From the NCBI GenBank assembly GCA_017642855.1, contig JAEPOO010000001.1:1-64000 (forward strand): a DNA stretch of 64,000 nt, read 5' to 3'. Position 1 is the first letter of the stretch. Each line of letters begins with the position of its first letter. A program made the translations under genes and the position numbers. Below the pieces are notes generated by a model. The model ran no database searches. It was not told where the DNA came from and worked only from the letters and a program-made list of their open reading frames with translations. Positions 49,001 to 57,582 of the stretch are shown piece by piece. This DNA is from Pseudomonadales bacterium. Lineage in GTDB: Bacteria; Pseudomonadota; Gammaproteobacteria; Pseudomonadales; Azotimanducaceae.

Positions 49001-49917
49001 ATCCATTCGGTGAGGTGAATCCTTTAGATATCACTGACGTCAACTTCAGCACTCGCCAGTTGCTCCTGGATGGAGAGGATTATGGTAGCTGGTCGTTTCA
49101 GTTCCGAACAGATGACGAATTGGCCCGGTTTAAGTCACTTGAAGCATCGGCTTTCGGTGTTGATGTGATTTCGGGCGCCGAAGTTGAATGGCGCAAAGGA
49201 GATAGCGGTCATGAGAGTCGCTTCCTCGGCGATTTGCAGATTGATGACCTTGCGGAGGCCCTCAGGCGGTTCGGATTTGCATCAAGTATCGAAGGCGAGG
49301 GTCTGAAGATCTCCTCCGATGTTCAATGGCAGGGATCGCCAGCCATGGTTGATGTGGAGGCCATTACTGGAACGGTTCAGATACACGAGGGTAAAGGCAG
49401 ATTCGTCCAGGCAGAGACAGGCGGCGCGCTCAAACTGCTGGGTGTGTTCGATTTCGCTTCACTGGCTCGGCGCTTCCGTCTGGATTTCTCTGACGTTGTG
49501 GAAAAAGGATTTGAATTCTCAGACATCAGCGGTGTGACGTCATTTGACCGGGGAGAAATCGACGTCAGGGAACCCATCGTCATAGACGGTAGCAGCGGCA
49601 AGTTCAAAGTTGGCGGTAGTGTCGATCTAAATGGGGGTACGCTGGATAACGATATGATCGTGACGCTGCCGGTCGGTAACACACTACCTTGGTATGCGGC
49701 TTATAGTGCGATCGCGACAGGACCGCTCGCCGCTGCGACGGTGATGCTTGCCCAGAAAGTGTTTGAAGACCAGATCGACCAGTTCAGCAGTGCTAAGTAC
49801 AAGATCACAGGGACGATTGAAGAACCGGAAATTGAGTTTGTCTCGATATTTGACGACTCCGTCCGTGAAGAGGGTGCTGCAACAGCAGCAAGCCCTGAGC
49901 TGGAAGCAGACGAGTAG
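46030..49917 (+). CDS. yhdP: YhdP family AsmA-like phospholipid transport protein
   Basis: The 1295-residue protein (E. coli YhdP is 1266) starts with a GTG directly after the rng stop. It has one N-terminal transmembrane anchor (residues ~9-33), a DUF3971 region and an AsmA-like C-terminal domain, with long stretches of alternating beta strands as expected for a bridge-like periplasmic groove. YhdP, with TamB and YdbH, carries phospholipids from the inner to the outer membrane. The frame is intact. Its position after rng is conserved across gammaproteobacteria. Confidence 0.93.
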   Translation: MISRITRGFLWGAWWCVLLALVLAALYLSLGRLAALSAASYQERIEQFLQDNGLQYVKIGELSGGWRVHDPSLDIIDLVIQSNGEPAVEISRLTLRLSSLRSLLNQKPIVKEIDISGLRLTIERDDERLWVRGFEDGGGGFDLEYMLDSVPYLERFKLDDIEIDLVGPTRTVQLVSEPDAPWMISAEDKLKRLELPLLLERRLPNGSERSTRISVAGYYEGDIRDSSFHAEIFLDMPQIELEDFLPTIRLGDKQLSSAILDSQIWMDFEPNRVDVIGQIALRDVRVADGVKGLDELTGSFRFSGTELTEGVVAFPELRLSSDDYEFKLDHVDVALDLSGTNRIAGRVSHLDVEGITSLLVVLAERGLVPARLGNALSAVSPEGKLEDILFLTDLENDRPKLVSRLSDFSMDAFRGVPEINTVQGFISAEPDRGYLDIDNDAFEMNFTNLFSEAWQFDSGRGRIAYRLEDGSFKVASGLIELVHGDLSAYGKLALNLPGAAAQHTWGLTIGLQNAELLQAYRYIPNTIPDDLRGWLKSAIIDGTADESGITIHGALARSVPISRKSHDLFFTVEDTIMIYDPNWPEISDMSGTVHVSSYFVQADGVTGRVYDSEVTDASVFVPISADNEANTILVSAHAVGPFSDGIRTLNETPLSDITSEMAEFWSGTGEISSNLSLDVPVGARSGEEVVVDLSVDLNGNDLDMSDFDLFVDGLSGNMTYRNGDGLQSTAFTGSIFNEPVIGNIQTSVNGRSGEVVVSVEGHVAASDLHSWSGQLLLSRASGRMAYLAEVHVPYGGERDEIFVEATTDLVGVTVDLPEPLAKVDPSSVHELQYVQTFTDEGFRISAQLDDDLKASLKIFGGLVVGGRIHFGREPFGAVTYDAIRMTGHLPNLSFEDWTTTTDEFASMTDVSLEDEISEHVASVMLSIDEFMVFDLSLENVDIVMTREDAHWKAYLQNDMLDGEVRILDEDSLPLEIHLSRLSFEGEGEEADPFGEVNPLDITDVNFSTRQLLLDGEDYGSWSFQFRTDDELARFKSLEASAFGVDVISGAEVEWRKGDSGHESRFLGDLQIDDLAEALRRFGFASSIEGEGLKISSDVQWQGSPAMVDVEAITGTVQIHEGKGRFVQAETGGALKLLGVFDFASLARRFRLDFSDVVEKGFEFSDISGVTSFDRGEIDVREPIVIDGSSGKFKVGGSVDLNGGTLDNDMIVTLPVGNTLPWYAAYSAIATGPLAAATVMLAQKVFEDQIDQFSSAKYKITGTIEEPEIEFVSIFDDSVREEGAATAASPELEADE

Positions 49918-49922
49918 GGCGC

Positions 49923-50798
49923 TTGAGCTTCCGTCGAATAGCGCTCATCCAGCTCGTGAGTAGCCAGCATGTCGAAAAAAACCTGCCGCGTGTTCAGTCG
50001 TTGATTGATGAAGCTTTGGCGGATGGCGCTCAGTCGATTTTCCTTCCGGAAAACTTTGCCGCTCTTGCACACCCCAATCCTCATGAAATTGGCCTGGCTG
50101 AGAGCACAAGAGAGGGGCCTATCCGTCGCTTTCTCTCAGACACGGCTCGGAGCAATTCGTGTTGGATATTCGCAGGCACCTGTCCCGTTGCTACATCACC
50201 TTCTGGCGAACCGGTCGCTGATAATCGCGTTCGTGCAGCTTCCCTTGTGATTGATCCGAAGGGCGAAGAGGTTGCCCGCTATGACAAAATCCATATGTTC
50301 GATGTCGACGTGGCTGACAATCAAAAAAGTTACCGTGAGTCTGATACTTTTGAGGCGGGTTCGGATGTTGTTGCGGTAGATACTCCCATGGGACGTTTTG
50401 GTCTAACCGTTTGTTATGACCTTCGTTTTCCGGAACTATATCGTGAACTTTTCCTTCGTGATGTCGATTTTGTGACCGCACCATCCGCGTTTACGACGAT
50501 AACGGGTGAGGAGCACTTCAAGCTCTTGATGCGAGCGAGAGCGGTTGAGAACTGCTGTTTCACCATTGCCGCGTGTCAGGGCGGCAGCCATGATTCAGGC
50601 CGAGAGACCTGGGGACATTCCATGGTTTGTAACCCTTGGGGCGAAGTGGTGGGCGAGCTGGACACGGGAGAAGGTATTCTGGTTGTTGATATTGATTTAT
50701 CGATTCAGGCTCAGCTGCGCAAAGATATGCCATTTCGGCGACAACTTCGGCTTCTTGAAGACCCTAACCGGCCTCGGACTCGGCCTTTAGAAATTTGA
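49923..50798 (+). CDS. Carbon-nitrogen hydrolase (Nit/NitFhit-like deaminated glutathione amidase)
   Basis: The 291-residue nitrilase-superfamily protein has the Glu43, Lys122 and Cys164 catalytic triad in Leu-Pro-Glu-Asn-Phe, Tyr-Asp-Lys-Ile-His-Met-Phe-Asp-Val and Val-Cys-Tyr-Asp-Leu-Arg-Phe-Pro-Glu. The Lys-Ile-His-Met-Phe-Asp signature fits the Nit1 branch, which repairs deaminated glutathione. The start is TTG at 49923. It follows yhdP as in Pseudomonas. Its last 35 bases are shared with the 3' end of the convergent yjgA. Confidence 0.92.
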   Translation: MSFRRIALIQLVSSQHVEKNLPRVQSLIDEALADGAQSIFLPENFAALAHPNPHEIGLAESTREGPIRRFLSDTARSNSCWIFAGTCPVATSPSGEPVADNRVRAASLVIDPKGEEVARYDKIHMFDVDVADNQKSYRESDTFEAGSDVVAVDTPMGRFGLTVCYDLRFPELYRELFLRDVDFVTAPSAFTTITGEEHFKLLMRARAVENCCFTIAACQGGSHDSGRETWGHSMVCNPWGEVVGELDTGEGILVVDIDLSIQAQLRKDMPFRRQLRLLEDPNRPRTRPLEI

Positions 50799-51270
50799 AC
50801 AGCTTCCTGAATTGCACTTTTTGTTCGGGATGCTGCTCTGTCTCCTGTTGTGCCGCTCGTATCAGTTGTCTCAATTGCTGACGATTGGTGGTCGGGTAGA
50901 GCGTCAGAAACTCGTCCATCGCATTTTTGTCTCCCTCAATCAGTCGTGCCCTGAAAACCTCAAGCTGATGAAACTTTTGTATATGCACCGCGCTGCTGGC
51001 ATCCAGTTCATCGATGATGAGCTGCATCGGTGTGACATCTATCTTCGACATCAGCTTGGCCGTGTACTGCAGCTGTCGTTTCCTGGCATTGCCCTTTGTG
51101 ATCTTTTTTGCCGCAAGCACAGACTCTCTGACTCGGGTATCTTCGATGGCCTCCAGCTGCTCGGAGGATAACTCGACGAGCCTCTGCGCCAGGTCTTTCA
51201 GGGCCTGCATATCACGCTTGCGCTGCGATTTGCTGGGTCCTTCGAATTCTTCTTCTTCTTCTTCGGTCAT
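50764..51270 (-). CDS. yjgA: Ribosome-associated protein YjgA/DarP (DUF615)
   Basis: I start the gene at ATG 51270, giving 168 residues beginning Met-Thr-Glu-Glu-Glu; the longer open frame (to 51516) runs into mgtE and is not conserved. The acidic start, Pro-Ser-Lys-Ser-Gln-Arg-Lys-Arg-Asp-Met, Leu-Gln-Tyr-Thr-Ala-Lys-Leu-Met and Gln-Leu-Arg-Gln-Leu-Ile-Arg are family hallmarks. YjgA (DarP) binds assembling 50S subunits. The start overlaps the mgtE stop by 4 bases, and the 3' end overlaps nit on the other strand by 35 bases. Confidence 0.92.
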   Translation of the reverse strand: MTEEEEEEFEGPSKSQRKRDMQALKDLAQRLVELSSEQLEAIEDTRVRESVLAAKKITKGNARKRQLQYTAKLMSKIDVTPMQLIIDELDASSAVHIQKFHQLEVFRARLIEGDKNAMDEFLTLYPTTNRQQLRQLIRAAQQETEQHPEQKVQFRKLFKFLKAESEAG

Positions 51271-52637
51271 GCGTAAAAAATTGTGGCCAATCCCAGAAAG
51301 GAAAGGAATCCGACCACATCCGTAATGGTTGTTAATACGACGGTACCGGCAATGGCTGGGTCCGCGCCGATTGACCTGAGAAAGCTGGGTAGCAAAGCGC
51401 CAGATAGCGCTGCCACAAACAGGTTGATCACCAGGGCGGCTGCAATGATAAGGCCTAGCTGCGTATCCTGGAATACCAGGGAGGCTGCGATTGCAACAAT
51501 CAGCGCCCAGAGACATCCATTGATCAGGCCGACGGCGACTTCTCTTCGAGTCAGCCAGGCAAGGTTGTTTTGGAACAACTCATCCTGAACCATGTTTCTG
51601 ATCACCAGGGTGAGGGTCTGGCTGCCGGCGACACCCCCCATGCTTGCAACAATGGGCATTAGGACTGCGAGCGCGACAACCTTTTCGATGGTGTCTTTAA
51701 AAAGATCGATTACCGATGCGGCGATGAATGCGGTGATCAGGTTCGCACCTAACCAGATTGCCCGACTCCTTGCGGTACGCCATATAGGGGCAAATGTATC
51801 CTCGGCCTCCGCTAAACCTGCCATGCCGAGTATCGAGTGATCTGCTTCATCGATAATGACGTCAACGACGTCATCAATGGTGATCCGGCCGAGGAGCTTG
51901 TTGTGTTCGTCGACGACGGGGGCGGACACCAGGTCGTACCGTTCGAAAGTCGCCGCCACATCGTGTTCTGACATTTCTGCGCCGAGTGCCTTGGTTTCCG
52001 TCACCATCATTTCACGTACGGTCAATCCGGGATCGGAGACCAGGAGTGTCGACAGCGGCAGAACGCCAACGAACTCATCGCTGGCGTTGACCACATAGAC
52101 GCTGTCAGTCATGGGTGGCAACTCTTGATGCCTGCGCAGGTATCTTAGGACAACATCCAGTGTAATATCTGGGCGCAGGGAGATGGTGTCCGTATCCATC
52201 ATGCCGCCTGCAGTGTCTTCCGGGTACAAAAGTAGCTTTTCGACCCGAGCACGATCCTGTGCATCCATGGCGTCCAGCGCGTCTTGGGTGAGATCGGCAG
52301 GTAGTTGCTGCAGGATGTCTGCGCTATTGTCGTCGTCAACATTTTCGAGGACTGTTGCGATTTCCTCGCCGGATTTGTCGCCCAGAAGTGACTGGACAAT
52401 GTCCTCGTCCACATGCTGGATAATGTCGCTTTGATAATCTTCCTCAAATAGCGCCCATAGCTCGCTACGTTGAGTCGGGGGTGAAGACTCAAGAATGTCG
52501 GCGAGATCTTCTGGTCGCAGGTCTTCGATGAGACTGCCGATGTCCTGATGGATTCCGCTCTCGAGGATTTCTTTGATTTGTGTCACCGCGGAGAGACGTT
52601 CGCTGGAGTGCGGACTTGTCTCCTCGATGTGGCTCAC
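51267..52637 (-). CDS. mgtE: Magnesium transporter MgtE
   Basis: The 456-residue protein has an N-terminal superhelical MgtE_N domain (residues ~25-130) with Leu-Arg-Pro-Glu-Asp-Leu-Ala-Asp-Ile, tandem CBS domains (~135-255), and five transmembrane helices (~285-456) ending in Thr-Thr-Ile-Thr-Asp-Val-Val-Gly-Phe with the conserved pore aspartate. The cytosolic domains sense Mg2+ and gate the channel. It lies between ptsO and yjgA with 4-base overlaps at both ends, so it is co-transcribed with the nitrogen-PTS genes. Confidence 0.95.
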   Translation of the reverse strand: MSHIEETSPHSSERLSAVTQIKEILESGIHQDIGSLIEDLRPEDLADILESSPPTQRSELWALFEEDYQSDIIQHVDEDIVQSLLGDKSGEEIATVLENVDDDNSADILQQLPADLTQDALDAMDAQDRARVEKLLLYPEDTAGGMMDTDTISLRPDITLDVVLRYLRRHQELPPMTDSVYVVNASDEFVGVLPLSTLLVSDPGLTVREMMVTETKALGAEMSEHDVAATFERYDLVSAPVVDEHNKLLGRITIDDVVDVIIDEADHSILGMAGLAEAEDTFAPIWRTARSRAIWLGANLITAFIAASVIDLFKDTIEKVVALAVLMPIVASMGGVAGSQTLTLVIRNMVQDELFQNNLAWLTRREVAVGLINGCLWALIVAIAASLVFQDTQLGLIIAAALVINLFVAALSGALLPSFLRSIGADPAIAGTVVLTTITDVVGFLSFLGLATIFYA

Positions 52638-52903
52638 TCGTTCTCTCCGAACTTGTCTGCGATCAATTGCTCAATCGCTTCCATGGCTTGCGTTTCGTCA
52701 TCGCCTTCAACGGTGATCTGTATTCGGGCGCCTAACGCAGCTTCCAGCATCATCATGGACATGATGCTTTTGCCATTGGCTTCTTTTTGGGAGCTTCGAA
52801 CTGTAATCTGGGAGGCGAAGGCGCCGGCGGTTTTAACGAAAACAGAAGCGGCGCGAGCGTGAAGGCCGAGCTTATTTTGTATTTGAAGATTCCGGATAAT
52901 CAA
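52634..52903 (-). CDS. ptsO: HPr-like phosphocarrier NPr
   Basis: The 89-residue protein is an HPr homologue with the phosphorylatable His15 in Lys-Leu-Gly-Leu-His-Ala-Arg-Ala-Ala and the Lys-Ser-Ile-Met-Ser-Met-Met-Met-Leu helix. Location after rapZ and ptsN makes it NPr of the nitrogen PTS rather than a sugar HPr. It passes phosphate from EI-Ntr (PtsP) to PtsN. It is 10 bases after rapZ. Confidence 0.94.
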   Translation of the reverse strand: MIIRNLQIQNKLGLHARAASVFVKTAGAFASQITVRSSQKEANGKSIMSMMMLEAALGARIQITVEGDDETQAMEAIEQLIADKFGENE

Positions 52904-52913
52904 GACGACGGCC

Positions 52914-53780
52914 CTAATTTTTGAGCCTGGCGTTTAACTCCCTGTGTCTTACCTGGACGTTGGAGAAACGTGATTCAAATGACTCATAGAGCTTTCGGCA
53001 CATAAATACGGATCGATGCTGCCCTCCGGTACAGCCAATCGCGACCGTTAGATAGCTTCGATTGTTGGCTTCGAACTTTGGCAGCCATCGGTTCAGGAAG
53101 GTTGCAAGGTCAGTGAACATGTCCATGAATTCTTCCTGATCGTTCAAGAATTTCTGAACCGGCTCATCGAGCCCTGTGAGTTCTCGTAACCCGGGTTCCC
53201 AGTGAGGGTTGGGGAGGCAACGTACATCGAACACGAGATCGGCGTCGACGGGAACGCCTCGCTTGTAGGCAAAGGACTGGAAAAGCAGTGCAAACTCATG
53301 AATCTCACGAGCAACCCTTGTGCGGATCTCATCCCTGAGCTCGTGAATCGTGAGGCTGGTGGTATCAATTGTTAGCGCCGCCATCCCGGAAATGGGGTCC
53401 AGCATGTGGCTCTCAAGTTCAAGGGCCTCGCGCAAATCTCGTTCAGATGTACTTAGCGGATGTTTGCGCCTGGTTTCGCTGAATCGCTTCACCAGTGTTG
53501 GACTCGCTGAATCTAGAAAGATAATTGTCGAAGCGACATTGGCTGAATCGAACCCTTCCAGTACGCTGGGAAATAACGCCAGGTCCTCAGCGATATTTCT
53601 TGCATCGATGCTGACGGCAACTTTGTTGATGTCGTAGTTTTTGGAGAGTCGATCCACCAGTGGTGAAAGCAGCGTGACCGGCAAGTTGTCGATGCAGTAA
53701 TACCCCATGTCCTCAAGGACGTTGAGAGCAGTACTTTTACCGGATCCCGATCGACCGCTGATGACAATCAGAGAGATCAT
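52914..53780 (-). CDS. rapZ: RNase adapter protein RapZ
   Basis: The 288-residue protein has the Walker A loop Gly9-Arg-Ser-Gly-Ser-Gly-Lys15-Ser-Thr and the C-terminal Ile-Gly-Cys-Thr-Gly-Gly-Gln-His-Arg-Ser-Val motif of RapZ. In enterobacteria it senses glucosamine-6-phosphate and guides RNase E to the sRNA GlmZ, controlling glmS; that circuit is not established for this organism. The start overlaps ptsN by 4 bases. Confidence 0.96.
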   Translation of the reverse strand: MISLIVISGRSGSGKSTALNVLEDMGYYCIDNLPVTLLSPLVDRLSKNYDINKVAVSIDARNIAEDLALFPSVLEGFDSANVASTIIFLDSASPTLVKRFSETRRKHPLSTSERDLREALELESHMLDPISGMAALTIDTTSLTIHELRDEIRTRVAREIHEFALLFQSFAYKRGVPVDADLVFDVRCLPNPHWEPGLRELTGLDEPVQKFLNDQEEFMDMFTDLATFLNRWLPKFEANNRSYLTVAIGCTGGQHRSVFMCRKLYESFESRFSNVQVRHRELNARLKN

Positions 53781-54262
53781 GGGCTACAGCTAGATTGAGC
53801 CCTGAGATCTTCGATATGCTCGATCGCTCGAGAATATAGTGATGCATCATCCTCTGCCTTGATCAGTGCTTCTCGATAACGCTCGCACTGTAGACGTTCG
53901 GCCAGCATCGATAGCGTTGCAAGGTGTTCTGAAGTCTCAGACTCCGGCACCAAAAGCACAAACATGATTTTTACAGGCTGTTCGTCGGGAGAAGAAAAGT
54001 CGATGCCGTCTTCGAATACAAATAGGCTGGCAACGATCCGATCGCATGAGCTCACTCGACAGTGTGGGATGGCGACGCTATCGCCCAGACCGGTGGATCC
54101 CATCTTTTCGCGATCGATGAGGCCGCGGTAAACGTCTCCGACGACCAGGTCAGGCAGGGCTTCTACAATTTTAAGTGCCGCAAATTCGATCGCACGTTTT
54201 TTGCTGCTTGCATCAACCCGGGCGAAAACCCTGTCAGGAGCAAGAATGGAATCAATCTTCAT
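53777..54262 (-). CDS. ptsN: Nitrogen PTS enzyme IIA (PtsN)
   Basis: The 161-residue EIIA-Ntr carries the phospho-acceptor His67 in Val-Ala-Ile-Pro-His-Cys-Arg. It ends the NPr phosphorelay and regulates potassium transport and envelope stress in relatives. It is upstream of rapZ and ptsO and downstream of hpf in a conserved rpoN cluster. Confidence 0.96.
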   Translation of the reverse strand: MKIDSILAPDRVFARVDASSKKRAIEFAALKIVEALPDLVVGDVYRGLIDREKMGSTGLGDSVAIPHCRVSSCDRIVASLFVFEDGIDFSSPDEQPVKIMFVLLVPESETSEHLATLSMLAERLQCERYREALIKAEDDASLYSRAIEHIEDLRAQSSCSP

Positions 54263-54310
54263 GTGATGCGGCCAAATCAGTCGAGGACCGCATTATAGCA
54301 ATCGAGAGGC

Positions 54311-54619
54311 TTACCTCGAAGCTGCGCGGTGTTTGTGGTCTTTTTGTTTCTCTTTTTTCTTAATGAGTTGACGGTCCAGCTTGTCAGCGAGCATATCGAT
54401 CGCAGCGTAAAGATCATCATGCTCTGCGTCTGCGTAGATCTCTCCGCCGGATATATGAATGGTGGACTCTGCCTTCTGCCGCTGTTTCTCCACCCTAAGT
54501 ATGACGTTCATGTTAGTGATTCTGTCGAAATGCCGTTCCAATCGTTCCAGTTTTGAAGATACGTAGTTCCTGAGTGAGTCGGTAACTTCTACGTGGTGGC
54601 CACTAACATTCACTTGCAT
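54311..54619 (-). CDS. hpf: Ribosome hibernation promoting factor (short HPF)
   Basis: The 102-residue protein is a short-form HPF/YfiA: Met-Gln-Val-Asn-Val-Ser-Gly-His-His-Val-Glu-Val-Thr, Tyr-Val-x-Ser-Lys-Leu-Glu-Arg-Leu-Glu-Arg, and Asp-Met-Tyr-Ala-Ala-Ile-Asp-like helix followed by a basic tail. It binds the 30S decoding region and promotes 100S ribosome dimers in stationary phase. AGGAG precedes its ATG. The 119-base gap to rpoN probably holds its own promoter, but I see no convincing one. Confidence 0.95.
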   Translation of the reverse strand: MQVNVSGHHVEVTDSLRNYVSSKLERLERHFDRITNMNVILRVEKQRQKAESTIHISGGEIYADAEHDDLYAAIDMLADKLDRQLIKKKEKQKDHKHRAASR

Positions 54620-54738
54620 AAAGCGTCTCCTGGTGTGTGGTTGAGTATAAACCTTGAAGGTTATGTTAAGACTATAACACTCCTTTTATGAAATGTTTGA
54701 CCTGGATCAGAGGGATTCGTTCGATCAAAAAAGTATTT

Positions 54739-56292
54739 CTAAATCAGCTGCTTACGCTCATTTGAGGGTGGGATAAGCAGGAGTTCCCGGTACTTAGCGA
54801 TGGTCCTTCTCGCGACATTGATGTTCTGCTCTTCCAGCAGTTTGGCGATCTTACTATCGCTCAGAGGTTTGCGTGGGTTCTCCTCAGCAACCAGCTGTTT
54901 GATGAGTGCGCGGATAGCAGTGGATGAAACCTCACCACCCGAACTTGTGGAGACATGGCTGGAGAAGAAGTACTTTAGCTCGAACACACCAGCGGGCGTC
55001 AGCATATATTTTTGTGTGGTTACTCGGCTGATCGTTGACTCGTGCAGATCGACTGCTTCGGCGATGTCATGGAGCACAAGTGGCTTCATGGCTTGTTCTC
55101 CGTATTCTAGGAAACCACGCTGAAATTCCACGATTTTGCTCGAAACCCTAAGCAGGGTGTCGTTGCGTTGCTGCAGGCTTTTGATAAACCACCGAGCTTC
55201 CTGCATATGGTTTTTCATGTTGATGGCATCATCACTGCTATCGCCACGCTTGATCAGAGCGGCATATTCCGGGTTAACTCGGATTTTAGGTGCAGACTTG
55301 GGATTTAGTTCAACGACCCAGCGACCATTTTGTTTTGAGACGAAGACATCGGGCTCGATGTAGTCGACGTTTTCCTGAACGATCGATGCGCCAGGTCTCG
55401 GGTTCAATGTCTGGATCAGCGTAATCACGTGCTTGAGCTCGGGCTCTTTGACCTTGAGCTTTCTTGCCAGTTGTACGTAGTCTCGGTTTGCCAGCAGAGA
55501 GATGTGGTTCTCGACGAGTGTTAGCGCGAGCGTTTTCCCCTCAGTATCCTCCGGCAGTTCTTTCAGCTGTATAGCAAGACACTCCTTCAATGAACGTGCA
55601 GCGATGCCCACAGGGTCCAGGTGTTGGATCAAATGAAGAACCGCATCCACTTCCTCAATTTCGATTTCCCACTCATCGGGTGCCGACTCGAGAATGTCTT
55701 CAACATCGATCTGCAAAACGCCTTCTTCGTCCAAACCATCCAGAATACAAGCGGCGATGTATTGATCTGATTCTGTTAGGTTCAGCAGGTTTAACTGATC
55801 CAGTAGGTGGCTTTGAATGGAAGCACTGTCGGCATTGCGTGTTTCCAGAAAGTTTTCGTCTGAGTAATCACCGCCGCCGGATGAAGACACAAAGTTGTCG
55901 TCATAAACGTCCTCCCAGGAAGTATCAACGGGTAAGTCGACGGCAATGGATTCACCGTCCACTTCGTCTCTGGAATCTTTGACGTGTTCTCCGTCAACCT
56001 CCGGATCCAGTTTTGGTTGATCATCCGAAGCGCTGTCGTTACCTGACGTTTCGGTAGTGCTGTTGCTGGTATCCTCGGTTGCGGCCTCGGGTTCATCAAG
56101 TGAAGTTGCCTCTTGGTTGCTGTCGCCGTCGGGATCAACTTCTTCGAGCATGAAGTTGCTGTCCAGTGCTTCCTGAATTTCCATTTCAAGATCGACGCTG
56201 GACAGCTGTAGCAGACGAATAGCCTGTTGCAGCTGCGGCGTCATTCGCAGCTGCTGACCAAGCTTCAGGGATATGGAAGGCTTAAGCGACAC
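54739..56292 (-). CDS. rpoN: Sigma-54 factor RpoN
   Basis: The 517-residue protein has the Gln-rich region I (Leu-Gln-Leu-Ser-Ser-Val-Asp-Leu-Glu), an acidic region II with many Asp/Glu, the core-binding domain, and the DNA-binding RpoN box Ala-Arg-Arg-Thr-Ile-Ala-Lys-Tyr-Arg-Glu near the C-terminus. It directs enhancer-dependent transcription. It follows lptB by 1 base, the standard arrangement. Confidence 0.97.
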   Translation of the reverse strand: MSLKPSISLKLGQQLRMTPQLQQAIRLLQLSSVDLEMEIQEALDSNFMLEEVDPDGDSNQEATSLDEPEAATEDTSNSTTETSGNDSASDDQPKLDPEVDGEHVKDSRDEVDGESIAVDLPVDTSWEDVYDDNFVSSSGGGDYSDENFLETRNADSASIQSHLLDQLNLLNLTESDQYIAACILDGLDEEGVLQIDVEDILESAPDEWEIEIEEVDAVLHLIQHLDPVGIAARSLKECLAIQLKELPEDTEGKTLALTLVENHISLLANRDYVQLARKLKVKEPELKHVITLIQTLNPRPGASIVQENVDYIEPDVFVSKQNGRWVVELNPKSAPKIRVNPEYAALIKRGDSSDDAINMKNHMQEARWFIKSLQQRNDTLLRVSSKIVEFQRGFLEYGEQAMKPLVLHDIAEAVDLHESTISRVTTQKYMLTPAGVFELKYFFSSHVSTSSGGEVSSTAIRALIKQLVAEENPRKPLSDSKIAKLLEEQNINVARRTIAKYRELLLIPPSNERKQLI

Positions 56293-56293
56293 G

Positions 56294-57019
56294 TTACATC
56301 CTAAAGTTCTGACCGAGGTACACGTCCTTGACCTGCTCGTTAGTCAGAATATCGTCCGCAGTGCCCTGGGCGATGATTTGTCCATCGCTTACGATGTACG
56401 CGGTTTCGCAAATATCGAGGGTTTCCCGAACGTTGTGATCCGTAATCAGTACGCCGATGCCTCGATCAGACAGGTGACTAACAATATCTTTGATGTCGTA
56501 AACGGATATTGGATCGACGCCGGCGAAAGGTTCATCGAGCAGAATGAAGTCCGGTTCGTTGGAGAGCGCTCTTGCAATCTCTACACGGCGTCTTTCACCA
56601 CCGGATAACGAGATTCCCAGATTGTCTCTGATGTGGGTGATCCTGAACTCTTCCATCAATTTTTCTGCAATCTCGACTTGCGCCGACTTGTTAAGATCAT
56701 CTCGTGTTTCCAAAATCGCCAAGAGGTTATCCTGCACCGAAAGCTTTCTAAATACCGAAGCTTCCTGCGGCAGGTATCCAATACCTCTCCGTGCGCGTTC
56801 ATGTACGGGCAGATCGGTAATTTCCTGATCGTCGATGGAAACCCGCCCGCAATCATGGGAGATTGATCCCACGATCATGTAGAAACAGGTGGTCTTTCCG
56901 GCACCGTTTGGACCGAGTAATCCGACGACCTGACCACTGCTCACGGAAAGGGACACGTCGCGTACAACCGGGTGACCGCGATAACTTTTCGCCAGGTTTT
57001 CTGCTTTTAAGCTAGGCAT
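56294..57019 (-). CDS. lptB: LPS export ATPase LptB
   Basis: The 241-residue ABC ATPase has Walker A Gly-Pro-Asn-Gly-Ala-Gly-Lys41-Thr-Thr, signature Leu-Ser-Gly-Gly-Glu-Arg-Arg-Arg, and Walker B [13 protein letters not shown]. It powers LptB2FGC, which extracts lipopolysaccharide from the inner membrane. It sits between lptA and rpoN. Confidence 0.97.
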   Translation of the reverse strand: MPSLKAENLAKSYRGHPVVRDVSLSVSSGQVVGLLGPNGAGKTTCFYMIVGSISHDCGRVSIDDQEITDLPVHERARRGIGYLPQEASVFRKLSVQDNLLAILETRDDLNKSAQVEIAEKLMEEFRITHIRDNLGISLSGGERRRVEIARALSNEPDFILLDEPFAGVDPISVYDIKDIVSHLSDRGIGVLITDHNVRETLDICETAYIVSDGQIIAQGTADDILTNEQVKDVYLGQNFRM

Positions 57020-57032
57020 CTTCAGCGGTCTT

Positions 57033-57554
57033 TTATTTGTCCTGGGCTGTCTTGGGTGTGATGGTCATGTTGACTCGATCTGAACCGCCGCTGGAACTCA
57101 GGTTCACAATGCCTCTTGCAAGGTCATAGTACAAAAGCTCCCCGGTGAAGATGTCTTCAACCTGTTGAAGTCGCGCATCGCCAGACAGGTGAAGTCGCTC
57201 TTCCTGAACAAGGTAAGTGATCTTCCTGGCATCTGCCTCGACCATGTCTGCATCTTTGTTCATCTGTTGGCGGTAGCGTGCGAGCTTTTCCGAGTCTTTG
57301 TCCATCTTGGCGATAATCTGGATCACTGCGCTATCTGTGGTGTATATCTCGACTTCGTCAGCGGTCACCTCCAACGTGCCCTGACGAATGATGACGTTCC
57401 CCCGGTATACGGACGCTCCCTGGTTTTCATCAACCATGGCAGCGTCCGCCTGTATTCGGATCGGTTGGGTGCGATCTGTTTCGAGGGCAAAGCCGCAATT
57501 GGCCAGCAGAACAAGGATTGGCGCGAACAGGTACATATATTGCATAGATTTCAT
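57033..57554 (-). CDS. lptA: LPS transport periplasmic protein LptA
   Basis: I place the start at ATG 57554 (ATG 57545 is possible), giving 173 residues with an N-terminal signal peptide (hydrophobic [11 protein letters not shown]). The OstA-type jellyroll follows: [18 protein letters not shown], and a late Gly-Asp-Ala-Arg-Leu strand. LptA forms the periplasmic bridge for LPS. The longer frame upstream overlaps lptC and is not supported. Confidence 0.92.
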   Translation of the reverse strand: MKSMQYMYLFAPILVLLANCGFALETDRTQPIRIQADAAMVDENQGASVYRGNVIIRQGTLEVTADEVEIYTTDSAVIQIIAKMDKDSEKLARYRQQMNKDADMVEADARKITYLVQEERLHLSGDARLQQVEDIFTGELLYYDLARGIVNLSSSGGSDRVNMTITPKTAQDK

Positions 57555-57582
57555 AATCCCAATTCTAGCGCAAAGGTGGCAG

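Noticed and set aside
51271..51516. N-terminal extension of the yjgA frame into mgtE
   Set aside because: The extra residues are a shadow of mgtE, whereas the conserved YjgA sequence begins at ATG 51270 with its 4-base overlap.
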